Position numbers and translations under genes: made by a program. The notes below the pieces were generated by a model that saw only the letters and a program-made list of their open reading frames with translations, did not search any database and had not been told where the DNA came from. Shown piece by piece: positions 18,584 through 27,455 of a stretch of 64,000 bases of DNA. Location of the stretch: positions 434,001 through 498,000 of the forward strand of contig NZ_JACIJC010000002.1 in the NCBI RefSeq assembly GCF_014199215.1, in the 5' to 3' direction. Numbering within the stretch: the first letter of the stretch is position 1; each line of letters begins with the position of its first letter. The stretch comes from Sphingobium boeckii (GTDB taxonomy: Bacteria > Pseudomonadota > Alphaproteobacteria > Sphingomonadales > Sphingomonadaceae).

Positions 18584-20379
18584 GCGACTTCCTTCTCATT
18601 GTCATCGTCGCCGGCATCGGCGCTTTCAAGCGCGGGCGAATCAGCGGCGGGTTCGGATGGCCCGTCGGGTCTGGGGATCGGCACGCGCGCGGGCATCACG
18701 CCGGTGCGCATCGCCTCGCGCACCATATCGGTGGGGCCGAACATCTTGATCGCGCCACTTTCCAGCACGAGCAGCTTATCCATCTGCGAAATGATCGTTT
18801 GGCGATGGGTCACGATAATCGCGGTGACACGCGCCTCTTTCAGGCGCTCCAGCGCGAGGCGCAGCGCATTCTCGCCCCTGACATCCAGATTCGAATTGGG
18901 CTCGTCCAGAATGACATAGCGCGGCCGGCCAAACAGCGCACGGGCCAGCCCCACCTGCTGCCTTTGCCCGCCGGACAGCAGCGTGCCACCCTCCCCGATT
19001 TCGGTGTCATAAGCGTCAGGCAGAGACAGGATCATGCTGTGGCACCCTGCCATGCGTGCCGCCCGGATGATCTCGCTATCCTCGCAGGCGGTGAACCGCG
19101 CGATATTCTCCGCGACCGTCCCACTGAACAGTTCGACATCCTGCGGCAGATAACCAACATATTTACCGAATTCAGCGCGGTTCCATTTGGAGACGTCCAC
19201 GCCGTCCAGCCGCACCACGCCGCTCTGTGGCCGCAATATGCCCAGCAGCGCGCGTGAGAGCGTCGTCTTGCCCGAAGCCGCCGGGCCGACGATCGCCAGA
19301 TGCTCGCCCGCCGGCAGCGCGAAATCCACGTTGCGCAATATCGGCATGGGATGGCCGGGCAAAAGCAGCGTCAACCGCTCGACGGTCAGGGCACCGCGCG
19401 GCGCTGGCAGTTCGGTCTGGGTGGAGCGAAGCTGCGGCAGCGCGAAGAAGCGCTTCATACGGCTGTAATTTTCACGCACCATCAACAGGGATCGCCAATG
19501 CACAAGCACGGCCTCCACCGGGGCCAGCAGGCGACTGACGATGATCGATCCCGCCATCATCGCGCCGCCAGTCATTTCGTTGCTGAGCACCAGCCCGGCC
19601 GCCGCAGCATAAAGCACCACCTGGATGAGCGCGCGGATCAGTCGCGTGCCGCTCATGATCGCAGCGGAACGGCGCTGGATCTTCTCCTGCAGATCGAGTT
19701 CGCGGCTCAGGCCGAATGACCAGCGGCTCGCCACCTGGGGAGCCATGCCAAGGCTGTCGATCACTTCGGCATTGCGCATGATCGCGTCGCTATCGCGCAT
19801 CGCCACGGCGGAAAGCCCGGCGGCATTGCGGATATCCTTTCCGTTCAAACGCTCGTTCAAAAGCGTCATCGAAAACAGGATAATCGCGCCGATCAAGGCA
19901 ATAAATCCAATAATCGGATGAACCAGGAAAGCAACAATCAAGTAAATTGGCATCCATGGAAGATCTAGGAGTGATGGAACCCCCGGACCGGAAATAAAAG
20001 CGCGAACCTGCGAAAGGTCTCTGAGCAATTCGGATCGCAGATTTCCTTCGACGAGCCGCCGTTCGATCGAGCGCACAAGAATATCGGGAGCGAGCCGCCG
20101 GGCCGCCCAATCGGCCAGCCGGCCGAGGATGAGGCTTCGGATTCCGTCCAGCGCGGCCGCCGTCGCCAGCGCCAGCGCCGCCGCGATCGAGAGAAACACC
20201 AATGTGTCGGTGCTCCGGCTTGACAGCACACGGTCAAAAACCTGCATGATATAAAGGGATAAGGTAATACCGAGTATATTGATGACGCCGGAAAGGGCGA
20301 GCATCAACCAGGCATATCTCCTAATCTGACCGGTCACCCTCTCCAAAAGGGTGCCGACCTTCTGGCCGTCACTTTGCAA
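18580..20379 (-). CDS. PrtD family type I secretion ABC transporter
   Basis: A 599-residue fused membrane and ATPase subunit. Six membrane helices lie in residues 20-300. The ATPase domain has Walker A GPAASGKT (365-372), signature LSGGQ (468-472) and Walker B YVILDEP (488-494). There is no N-terminal C39 peptidase domain, as is usual for exporters of RTX proteins with uncleaved C-terminal signals. The frame begins at TTG (20379), supported by AAGGA 8 bases upstream. Walker A reads AASGKT rather than the commoner GSGKS form, which is tolerated in this family. Its likely cargo is the two RTX proteins encoded just upstream. Confidence 0.95.
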   Translation of the reverse strand: MQSDGQKVGTLLERVTGQIRRYAWLMLALSGVINILGITLSLYIMQVFDRVLSSRSTDTLVFLSIAAALALATAAALDGIRSLILGRLADWAARRLAPDILVRSIERRLVEGNLRSELLRDLSQVRAFISGPGVPSLLDLPWMPIYLIVAFLVHPIIGFIALIGAIILFSMTLLNERLNGKDIRNAAGLSAVAMRDSDAIMRNAEVIDSLGMAPQVASRWSFGLSRELDLQEKIQRRSAAIMSGTRLIRALIQVVLYAAAAGLVLSNEMTGGAMMAGSIIVSRLLAPVEAVLVHWRSLLMVRENYSRMKRFFALPQLRSTQTELPAPRGALTVERLTLLLPGHPMPILRNVDFALPAGEHLAIVGPAASGKTTLSRALLGILRPQSGVVRLDGVDVSKWNRAEFGKYVGYLPQDVELFSGTVAENIARFTACEDSEIIRAARMAGCHSMILSLPDAYDTEIGEGGTLLSGGQRQQVGLARALFGRPRYVILDEPNSNLDVRGENALRLALERLKEARVTAIIVTHRQTIISQMDKLLVLESGAIKMFGPTDMVREAMRTGVMPARVPIPRPDGPSEPAADSPALESADAGDDDNEKEVA

Positions 20380-20471
20380 CTCAACTATCCTTCCCCGGAT
20401 TAGAAAGTTGATTTCTGTGCGACCAGATTTTGGAATCAGATTGGATACACGGGGCTTGCCCCAGCAAGGGG

Positions 20472-20500
20472 ATATGAAACCAATCGACGTCCGGAGTCAA
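20472..20500 (-). promoter_or_regulatory. Possible promoter for the exporter genes
   Basis: On the minus strand, TTGACT (20500-20495) and TCATAT (20477-20472) are separated by 17 bases, about 95 bases upstream of the prtD-type start. This AT-rich gap after the M23 gene could allow the exporter genes to be expressed separately from the cargo. The -10 match is only partial. Confidence 0.3.
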
Positions 20501-20523
20501 TCAGTATTTAAAAAATCATTAAC

Positions 20524-21528
20524 TTATTGCAGCTTTATTACAGACTTTGCGGAGCCTACTATTTTTCCGTTTCTTATCAACGTGTAATGGCCCTCAACGA
20601 GACCGGTTTTCCAGCCATCGGCCGGGCGGCGCATACCGGCGAAACCCACCCAGTCCAGCCCCCCTCCCGCGACTCGCTCGCGACGGTCGAGCAGACGTTC
20701 CCCGTCAGGGACGCTGATGACGAAATGCTGTTCATCCCCCTCGCGCGCGCCCGTTGCCACACCCCATAGGATCAGGCTGGGCGGATCGGCAAACTCATGT
20801 TTTGCTGCCAGCGCGTGCCGCATTCCAAGTGCAGCATTGCGGTCCGTGGCGAAACCGGCGCTCAGCACATCAGCCTCTCGATAGGCCAGCCGCATTCGCG
20901 CGTCAGCGCTCCAGAGGGATGCTGCGCCGAGCGTGCACCCCGTCGACGTTCCGTAAGAAAATGGATCGACCGAAACGCCATCCCGGCGCACCGCGAAATG
21001 GAGGTGGGGGAACTCCGCATTGCCGGACATGCCGATCGCCCCGAGTCTGGCCCCGGCAGCGACCCGATCGCCGGGCGATACCGTGACGCTGCCCTGTTTC
21101 AAATGGCTATATTGCGTCACCCAGCCACTGCCATGGTCAACGACCACCGCATTACCGGCCAGGCGATCGCCCATGCCAGCCCCGCCAGTGATGCGGACAT
21201 TGGCATCGGCAACACCGTCCCGCGTGCGGAGCACGATGCCGTCCGCCGCCGCCACCACCGGAATATTGCGCACCATGTCCGGCGTGCGGCGCAAGCGGAT
21301 GTCCAGCCCGTCATGCCCGTCAGTCGTCAGCATTCCGCAGCGATAATCCTGCCGTTCCGGCCCAGGAGCGCGATCGTAATATTTCTGGATGCTGCACAGG
21401 GTCGCCATATCGCACGTCACCGGCAGCAAGAGCGTCGGGATCGCCGCATTGGGTGCGCCCATCGCCATCGCCAGCGGCGCGGCGGCGAGCCCACCGATCA
21501 GGCGCCTAGGTGAATATGACCATGTCAT
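20524..21528 (-). CDS. M23 (LytM/lysostaphin-type) metallopeptidase domain protein
   Basis: A 334-residue exported protein with a short hydrophobic N-terminus. The LytM domain has the zinc ligands in HDGLD (His72, Asp76) and the HxH motif HLHF (His175, His177), plus His142 in YSHLKQG. M23 enzymes cut peptidoglycan cross-bridges or, in some cases, only activate amidases; here all zinc ligands are present, so it is probably active. About 120 C-terminal residues form an extra, probably beta-rich domain. ATG at 21528 lies inside the end of the upstream RTX gene, overlapping it by 23 bases, which suggests co-translation. It may open the wall locally for secretion or anchoring of the RTX protein. 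Confidence 0.85.
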   Translation of the reverse strand: MTWSYSPRRLIGGLAAAPLAMAMGAPNAAIPTLLLPVTCDMATLCSIQKYYDRAPGPERQDYRCGMLTTDGHDGLDIRLRRTPDMVRNIPVVAAADGIVLRTRDGVADANVRITGGAGMGDRLAGNAVVVDHGSGWVTQYSHLKQGSVTVSPGDRVAAGARLGAIGMSGNAEFPHLHFAVRRDGVSVDPFSYGTSTGCTLGAASLWSADARMRLAYREADVLSAGFATDRNAALGMRHALAAKHEFADPPSLILWGVATGAREGDEQHFVISVPDGERLLDRRERVAGGGLDWVGFAGMRRPADGWKTGLVEGHYTLIRNGKIVGSAKSVIKLQ

Positions 21529-24025
21529 AGCCAGCCGAACCCTGGCTCAGCGCATTGAGATCCTCGATGCTGTCGATCCCCATCGCGGCAAAACCACCAC
21601 CGCCCATGGATGCAAGCGTGATCGACGTATCGCCGAAGACGAGGTGAATATCGACGCCGTCGTCGACGATGCGGAGTTGCTCGATATCGAACGTCACCGG
21701 ATCATTGATCCTGATCTCGATCTGATCGCGCGCCGCGAGGCTGAAATCGGCGATGATGTCATGCCCGGCCTCGTCGAAGTCGAACGCGAAGACATCGCGG
21801 CCCTGGCCACCCGTTAGCGTATCATCGCCCGCATTGCCCTCCAGCCGATCGTCTCCGCTTTCACCATGCAGCGCGTCGTCGCCGCCATCGCCATAAAGCG
21901 TGTCGTCACCCGATCCACCATACAGGCCGTCGTTGCCATCACCGCCCTCAAGGCCGTCACCGCCATCGCCGCCTTCCAGCAAATCTTCGCCGTCGTCGCC
22001 CATCAACCAATCATGTCCTTCGTCGCCGATCAGATCATCATCATCTCCGCCGCCATAGAGATCGTCATCGCCAAGGCCACCGACAAGGGTGTCCCTGTTC
22101 AAACCGCCCAGCAGCGTATCATGTCCATCCTGCCCGAAAAGAATGTCCAAACCGTTTCCGCCGGTCAGAATATCATCGCCCGCGCCGCCGCCGATCAGAT
22201 CGTTGCCGATACCGCCGTCGATATCGTCATCGCCCATGCTGCCGTCCAGCGTATCATTCCCGTCCCCGCCAAACAGCCGATCGTCGCCGTCCCCGCCCGA
22301 AAGCCAGTCATCGCCGGTGCCCCCGAAAAGGAGATCCTGCCCGGTGCCGCCATCCAGCGTGTCGTCACCCGCGCCGCCATCGATCCAGTCGTCATCCTCA
22401 TAACCGCCAAGCCAATCATCCCCGCTGCCGCCGATCAGACTGTCAAAGCCGTCGGCACCCACCAGAATGTCATCGCCCTCGCCGCCGTCGATCGTGTCGT
22501 CATCCGCGCCGCCCTGAAGATAATCCCCCCCGGCGCCGCCCTGCAGCAGATCGGCACCGGCGTCGCCACGCAGATCGTCGCTGCCCGCCCCGCCCGTGAG
22601 CGTGTCACCGCCGATGCCGCCGTCGATCCGGTCCATACCATCGCCGCCATCCAACACATCGGCCCCTGCGCCACCAAACAGGGAATCGTCGCCATCATCG
22701 CCGCTTAGCTGATCATCGCCATCGTCCCCGCGCAACGCATCGCTGCCCAGTCCGCCCAAGATCGTGTCGTCACCACGCCCGCCGAAAACGCGATCATTGT
22801 CGGCCCCGCCCAGAATCCGGTCATCACCATCTTCGCCATGGATCTCGTCATCGCCATTCTCACCCAGCACCAGATCATTGCCCGCGCCACCGAGCACAAT
22901 ATCATTCCCCGTCCCGGCATGGATCGCATCATGGCCCTCATCGCCCGCAATGCCGTCGTCACCCGACCCGCCACGGATCACATCGTCGCCCGCACCGCCC
23001 GCAAGCGTGTCGTTTCCGCCGCCGCCCCAGATCAGATCCTGCCCCGCGCCGCCCGCGATCCAGTCCTTCTCGTCGCCAGCCAGATCAGCGCCCGCGGGCG
23101 TATCCGGCGGTCCATCCGCCATATCGTCGCCGATCAGCGTATCATCGCCCTCCCCGCCTTCGATCCAATCGCCATCGCCACCCAAGCCACCCGAATAGCC
23201 GATGATCAGATCCGCCCCTTCATCGCCTTCCAGCCGGTTGCGCTCCTCCTGGCCGAGGATGATGTCATCTCCCCCGCCACCGCGCGCATTGTCGGGCATT
23301 CCGCCCAACGCCAGATCGAGCCGTTCCGCCCTTTCGGTGCCGATGATCTGCGCGCCCTGGATGATAACGCCCGATCCCAGCACCGGCGCGGGAATATCGG
23401 GAGTATGCCCTGGTTCATTGCGGGGACGACCCGAGCCGCCGCGCCCGCCACCACCGGGAACTTCGGGCTCGGGATCCTGTGGATCGGGATCCTCTTCACC
23501 CGGATCGACCGGATCAGGGTCTTCGGGATCGGGATCCTCCTCGCCTGGATCGACCGGATCGGGGTCTTCAGGATCGGGATCCTCTTCGCCCGGGTCGACC
23601 GGATCGGGATCTTCAGGATCGGGATCCTCTTCGCCCGGATCGACCGGATCGGGATCTTCAGGATCGGGATCCTCTTCGCCCGGATCGACCGGATCGGGAT
23701 CTGCGGGATCGGGATCCTCCTCGCCCGGATCGACCGGATCGGGATCTTCAGGATCGGGATCCTCTTCGCCCGGATCGACCGGATCGGGGTCTGCGGGATC
23801 AGGATCCTCTTCGCCCGGATCGACCGGATCGGGGTCTGCGGGATCGGGATCCTGATCATCCGGATCCTCCGGAAACAGATCGTCATCGCCCTTATTGCCG
23901 CGCATCGAGGTGTCGAGTTGGAACACAGGACGTGGTGGGGCGACGGGCATCACGGTGGATGCACCGCCACGCAGAGACCCCGGTTCGGGCGGGCGAAGAC
24001 TCATCATCGCAAAATTGTCCCCCAT
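21506..24025 (-). CDS. RTX calcium-binding secreted protein with Asp-Pro tandem repeats
   Basis: An 839-residue, strongly acidic protein with no classical signal peptide. Residues 59-193 are nine 15-residue Asp/Pro/Glu repeats ([15 protein letters not shown], eight near-perfect and one degenerate). Residues from about 215 to 740 are dozens of GGxGxDxLx-type nonapeptide RTX repeats that bind calcium and fold as a parallel beta-roll outside the cell. The last 100 residues form a non-repeat cap ending GYDMVIFT, closely similar to the end of the neighbouring RTX protein and probably the type I secretion signal. GGAGAG precedes the ATG. No enzymatic domain is seen, so a structural, adhesive or matrix role is more likely than a toxin role. 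Confidence 0.93.
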   Translation of the reverse strand: MGDNFAMMSLRPPEPGSLRGGASTVMPVAPPRPVFQLDTSMRGNKGDDDLFPEDPDDQDPDPADPDPVDPGEEDPDPADPDPVDPGEEDPDPEDPDPVDPGEEDPDPADPDPVDPGEEDPDPEDPDPVDPGEEDPDPEDPDPVDPGEEDPDPEDPDPVDPGEEDPDPEDPDPVDPGEEDPDPQDPEPEVPGGGGRGGSGRPRNEPGHTPDIPAPVLGSGVIIQGAQIIGTERAERLDLALGGMPDNARGGGGDDIILGQEERNRLEGDEGADLIIGYSGGLGGDGDWIEGGEGDDTLIGDDMADGPPDTPAGADLAGDEKDWIAGGAGQDLIWGGGGNDTLAGGAGDDVIRGGSGDDGIAGDEGHDAIHAGTGNDIVLGGAGNDLVLGENGDDEIHGEDGDDRILGGADNDRVFGGRGDDTILGGLGSDALRGDDGDDQLSGDDGDDSLFGGAGADVLDGGDGMDRIDGGIGGDTLTGGAGSDDLRGDAGADLLQGGAGGDYLQGGADDDTIDGGEGDDILVGADGFDSLIGGSGDDWLGGYEDDDWIDGGAGDDTLDGGTGQDLLFGGTGDDWLSGGDGDDRLFGGDGNDTLDGSMGDDDIDGGIGNDLIGGGAGDDILTGGNGLDILFGQDGHDTLLGGLNRDTLVGGLGDDDLYGGGDDDDLIGDEGHDWLMGDDGEDLLEGGDGGDGLEGGDGNDGLYGGSGDDTLYGDGGDDALHGESGDDRLEGNAGDDTLTGGQGRDVFAFDFDEAGHDIIADFSLAARDQIEIRINDPVTFDIEQLRIVDDGVDIHLVFGDTSITLASMGGGGFAAMGIDSIEDLNALSQGSAGYDMVIFT
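23447..23851 (-). repeat. 45-bp tandem repeat array (minisatellite) in the RTX gene
   Basis: Nine direct 45-base units encode a 15-residue Asp/Pro/Glu repeat. Units differ at only a few bases (Ala or Glu at position 5 of the unit); the last unit is degenerate. Near-identity at DNA level points to recent expansion, so copy number probably varies between strains. Confidence 0.9.
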
Positions 24026-24142
24026 GCGGACTCTCCAAGGGCGGAGCGATCCTCATCAGGGAACATGTGCAATAAATGCTGCGCAATATGCCCCCATGTG
24101 GGGACACGTCAGCACGCGATGATCGGTTTCCCAAAAATGCAC

Positions 24143-24168
24143 AAAAAAGGGGGCGCCGAAGCGCCCCC
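24143..24168 (-). terminator. Intrinsic terminator between the two RTX genes
   Basis: On the minus strand, GGGGGCGC/GCGCCCCC (24149-24156 with 24161-24168, 4-base loop) is followed by TTTTTT. It separates the transcript of the upstream RTX gene from the RTX-M23 pair that follows; leaky read-through would favour the first cargo gene. Confidence 0.75.
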
Positions 24169-24192
24169 AAGTTTCTGGTCATTTCGATCCGA

Positions 24193-26289
24193 TCAGACGA
24201 ACTGGATCACATCATATCCAGCATTGCCCTGGCTGAACGCATTGACGTCCGCCACGCTGTCGAACTGAAGGATGGCGAAGGAGCCACCGGTCAGTCCTTC
24301 GATCAACACCGATTGTCCGCCGAAGCTGATCGTGGTGTTGGTGCCGTCGTCGACAACGCTGACCAGCGCCTGGTTAAACGACACAGGCGTATCCACGTCG
24401 ATCTGGATCGTATCGCGGTTGGCCAGGCTGAGGTCGGTGATGACGTCATCGCCAGCATCGAACGAAAGCCCTTCTTCGCCATCGTCATAGCCATTGTAAT
24501 CGAAGCCGAAGATGTCACGACCCTGACCGCCGGTGAGGATATCGTCCCCGTCTCCGCCGACCAGATAATCGTCACCACGTCCGCCAGACAGATCGTCGTC
24601 GCCTCCGTCACCGAACAGCGAGTCATTGTCGAGTCCGCCTTCCAGCGTATCGTCATCTTCGCCGCCGCCGATGTAATCGGCACCCGATCCACCAGACAGT
24701 GCGTCGTTGCCGTCATCGCCTTCGAGATAGTCATTGCCGGCATTGCCACCAATGGTGTCGTTGCCGCTATCGCCGAACAGCGAATCATTGCCGTTGTCGC
24801 CCTGCATGAAGTCGGCACCAGCCCCGCCTTCGGCATAGTCGTCGCCTTCGCCGCCGTAGATCTGGTCGTTGCCGTCTTCGCCGAACAGATCGTCGTCGCC
24901 GTCATTGCCGTACATGGTGTCGTTGCCGGCACCGCCGAACAGGCCGTTGACGCCGCCGACTTCCCCGTCGTCGCCTTCATTGCCTTCGATCAGGTCATTG
25001 CCGTCGCCACCATCGACGTCGTCATTGCCTTCATTGCCGCGCAGAACGTCGTCGCCGCCATTGCCTTCGATCGTATCGCTTCCGGTGCCGCCTTCGACGA
25101 GATCGTCGCCAGCATTACCAAAGAGCAGATCGTTTCCGGCATCGCCACGGACTTCGTCATTCTCGGTGCCGCCATACATGGTGTCTTCACCATCGGCGCC
25201 ATTCAGAACGTCGCGGTCCGCGCCGCCATCGACATAATCGTCGCCGGCACCCGCCTGAACGAAATCAGCGCCTGCCCCGCCCAGAAGCGAGTCATTGCCG
25301 GTATCGCCGCGCAGATCGTCATTGCCGTTGCCGCCGAGCAGCGTGTCGTCACCAAGCTGGCCGTCGAGACGATCATCGCCGTCGCCGCCGTCCATATAGT
25401 CGTCGCCACCTTCATCGGTATCGACGCCATCTTCCTGGCCGTCATTGCCGATGTCGCCGCCCGGTGCATCATTGCCATCGTCACCGAACATGGTGTCGTT
25501 GCCAGTGCCGCCGGAGATGTCGTCATCGCCCTGACCGCCGCGTTGCACGTCATTGCCGGCATCGCCTTCCAGCGTGTCGTTTCCGGCCGAACCGCGCTGC
25601 GAGTCATTGCCGTCGCCGCCCGTGATGTAATCCAGGCCTTCATTGCCATATTGGTCGTCATTGCCGGCGCCGCCTTCGAGATAGTCGTCACCGGATCCAC
25701 CCGTCTGGGTATCATTGCCGGAGTCGCCATACAGCTCGTCATCGCCTGCATTGCCGGCCTGCGCGTCGTTGCCCGAACCGCCATGGAGCGTGTCGTTTCC
25801 AGCATCGCCGACCATGGTGTCATTGCCACCATTGCCGTACATCAGATCGTTGCCGTTGCCGCCGGACAATTGATCATTGCCGTCGAACGGGTTTTCGATC
25901 GGAACGATCGTGTTCGCCTCGGAATCGATTTCGTCACCGACGATCACGTCATTGCCGTCACCGCCCTGGATGAAATCCTGGCCGCTGGCGACCCGTGTAT
26001 CGTCCGTACCGGGAAGCACCGAGGAGCCGGTTCCGCCAACGAGCGTATCGTTGCCTTCATTGCCTTCGATGACGTTCTGGTTGAAATTGCCCATCACGAA
26101 ATCATTGCCGGCCCCTGCCCGTGCATTGGCGGGCAGATGCGCTGCAGACGAAGGTTCGCGCAGGTTCATGACATCGTTCAGATCCGTGCCGATGATCCAG
26201 GGCGTCGCGGGCGGCGCGGGTGGTGTCGGTGTCGGGGGCGGAGGAAGCGTCGGGCCTGAAGTGCCCGGAGGTGTGCGTGTGCGTGCCAT
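24193..26289 (-). CDS. RTX calcium-binding secreted protein, second copy
   Basis: A 698-residue acidic protein with a Pro/Thr-rich N-terminus (about residues 4-30), then WIIGTDLNDVMN and an almost unbroken series of GGxGND RTX nonapeptides to about residue 590. The final roughly 110 residues match the C-terminal cap of the other RTX protein (GGQGRDIFGF, ITDLSLANRD, GYDVIQFV). ATG at 26289 is chosen over a start 13 codons upstream because GGGAG lies 7 bases before it. It is the most upstream cargo gene, with its own terminator. Like the other copy, it shows no enzyme domain; a surface-layer, matrix or adhesin function is inferred. Confidence 0.93.
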   Translation of the reverse strand: MARTRTPPGTSGPTLPPPPTPTPPAPPATPWIIGTDLNDVMNLREPSSAAHLPANARAGAGNDFVMGNFNQNVIEGNEGNDTLVGGTGSSVLPGTDDTRVASGQDFIQGGDGNDVIVGDEIDSEANTIVPIENPFDGNDQLSGGNGNDLMYGNGGNDTMVGDAGNDTLHGGSGNDAQAGNAGDDELYGDSGNDTQTGGSGDDYLEGGAGNDDQYGNEGLDYITGGDGNDSQRGSAGNDTLEGDAGNDVQRGGQGDDDISGGTGNDTMFGDDGNDAPGGDIGNDGQEDGVDTDEGGDDYMDGGDGDDRLDGQLGDDTLLGGNGNDDLRGDTGNDSLLGGAGADFVQAGAGDDYVDGGADRDVLNGADGEDTMYGGTENDEVRGDAGNDLLFGNAGDDLVEGGTGSDTIEGNGGDDVLRGNEGNDDVDGGDGNDLIEGNEGDDGEVGGVNGLFGGAGNDTMYGNDGDDDLFGEDGNDQIYGGEGDDYAEGGAGADFMQGDNGNDSLFGDSGNDTIGGNAGNDYLEGDDGNDALSGGSGADYIGGGEDDDTLEGGLDNDSLFGDGGDDDLSGGRGDDYLVGGDGDDILTGGQGRDIFGFDYNGYDDGEEGLSFDAGDDVITDLSLANRDTIQIDVDTPVSFNQALVSVVDDGTNTTISFGGQSVLIEGLTGGSFAILQFDSVADVNAFSQGNAGYDVIQFV

Positions 26290-26772
26290 GTCAAATCTCC
26301 CAATCGGTTTAGAATTACCCCTCCCCATTCAGGCCGGGGCTTTGACTTCGGCGTGCGACACCAATGGAATCGCCGACGTCTGCTGATGAAAATCGGACGA
26401 CACGGCCCGCCAAGATATCCCCCGACGGGGACGCACAAAAAAAGCCTGCGAACGGTTCGCAAAACGGGATTTTTCACTGATTTCGGGAAGCGCTCCGGCG
26501 GACGCAGCGGATCGGACGGGCGGGTCGAGACATCGCAGCCAACCCGCCAAAACCCTTTGGGAAGGGCGGCAGGATGAAGCTGCCGGATGGACGGATCAGA
26601 AGACCGACGTCTCCAGACGTCTGCGCAATTGTCCTAAATCGGGACGCAGTTTATCTGCAAAATGGCGCGGACTGGAAAAGCTGCATTACCGGAAACCGCG
26701 CACCGCCATGCTGCCTGTGCCGAAAAAATATTCCCGTCGACAGGCCCGCGGCAATCCCGCTATCGGCGCGCC
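26290..26772. other. Intergenic region upstream of the RTX genes
   Basis: About 480 bases without a credible gene, between the divergent RTX gene and a small ORF. It must hold the promoter of the secretion locus. The clearest element is the palindrome TGCGAACGGTTCGCA at 26447-26461, next to an A-run (26437-26443), which on the minus strand could act as a terminator or operator. Confidence 0.5.
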
Positions 26773-26979
26773 ATGGGTATCAACGCTATGATCATGAACG
26801 CCGCGACGGGGCAGCCGATTCAGAAGATGAGCTTCGGCCGGATGCCGCGCGCGGGGGCCGCCTTCGTGCTCGAGACCGGGGAAAGGGTCACCGCGCAACG
26901 CGTGGATATCGGCAAGCCGGCACCGGGGAAATTCGCGGCACCGGTCGATATCTGGGTCACGCTGAAATCGGCGGCCTAG
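26773..26979 (+). CDS. Small hypothetical protein
   Basis: A 68-residue protein starting MGINAMIMNA with a central PRAGAAFVLETGERVTAQRVDI. A longer frame exists upstream, but its first 37 residues look non-coding (Arg/His/Pro-rich), so the internal ATG is preferred. It contains no motif I recognise; it looks soluble and beta-rich. The convergent PEP-CTERM gene ends only one base after its stop. Confidence 0.4.
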   Translation: MGINAMIMNAATGQPIQKMSFGRMPRAGAAFVLETGERVTAQRVDIGKPAPGKFAAPVDIWVTLKSAA

Positions 26980-26980
26980 C

Positions 26981-27358
26981 CTAGCAGAAGCTTCTGGCCC
27001 GTTGGCGCATGGCCCGGCCGACCACTGCGAGACCGACCATCATCAGCATCCAAGTCTGCGGTTCGGGCATCTCATTGTCCAGCGGCGCACTCACGATGGC
27101 TGCCGGCGGTATTTTCGCCACCGGCGCGCTCATATCATGCGCAAACCCCGTCTGGCGTATCGTCGGGCCTGGTGCCGGTGGCGTATAGGCCATGACGTCA
27201 ATCGGCACGGCGGGCGCAGACGTCGCGGCCACCCGGACACCCCCATTGAAAATGGATGCTGCAAGCGCGTTGTTCGACGGCGCGACATAGGCTGCCGCGC
27301 ACGCCTGATGCGTGCCACTGCTTAGGATGATCACGGCCAGAAAGCGTGCTTTCATCAT
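26981..27358 (-). CDS. PEP-CTERM sorting-domain protein
   Basis: A 125-residue exported protein. It has an N-terminal signal peptide (MKARFLAVIILSSG) and a Pro/Ala-rich body. The C-terminus has the tripartite PEP-CTERM signal: PEPQTW, a hydrophobic membrane span (MLMMVGLAVVG) and a basic tail (RQRAR). Such tails are recognised by an exosortase, which is not encoded in this window. The start sits in a run of ATG codons behind GGGGA, so the exact first codon is uncertain by one to three codons. The small size and disordered body suggest an extracellular or matrix component. Confidence 0.75.
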   Translation of the reverse strand: MMKARFLAVIILSSGTHQACAAAYVAPSNNALAASIFNGGVRVAATSAPAVPIDVMAYTPPAPGPTIRQTGFAHDMSAPVAKIPPAAIVSAPLDNEMPEPQTWMLMMVGLAVVGRAMRQRARSFC

Positions 27359-27455
27359 CATCACGGTCCCCGTGCGATTCGATTGCTTTCCTCATTTTGC
27401 CATTGCTGCATCGCAACAGCAATTGTTAATTGTTGTTACAGGGAAACAAACCGTC

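Noticed and set aside
23447-23851. CRISPR array
   Set aside because: The units are adjacent direct repeats without spacers and lie inside a coding frame, so this is a minisatellite.
22838-26259. Long plus-strand open frames opposite the RTX genes
   Set aside because: They arise from the repetitive, codon-biased RTX sequence read on the opposite strand. The Ile/Val/Ala-rich repeats have no family resemblance.
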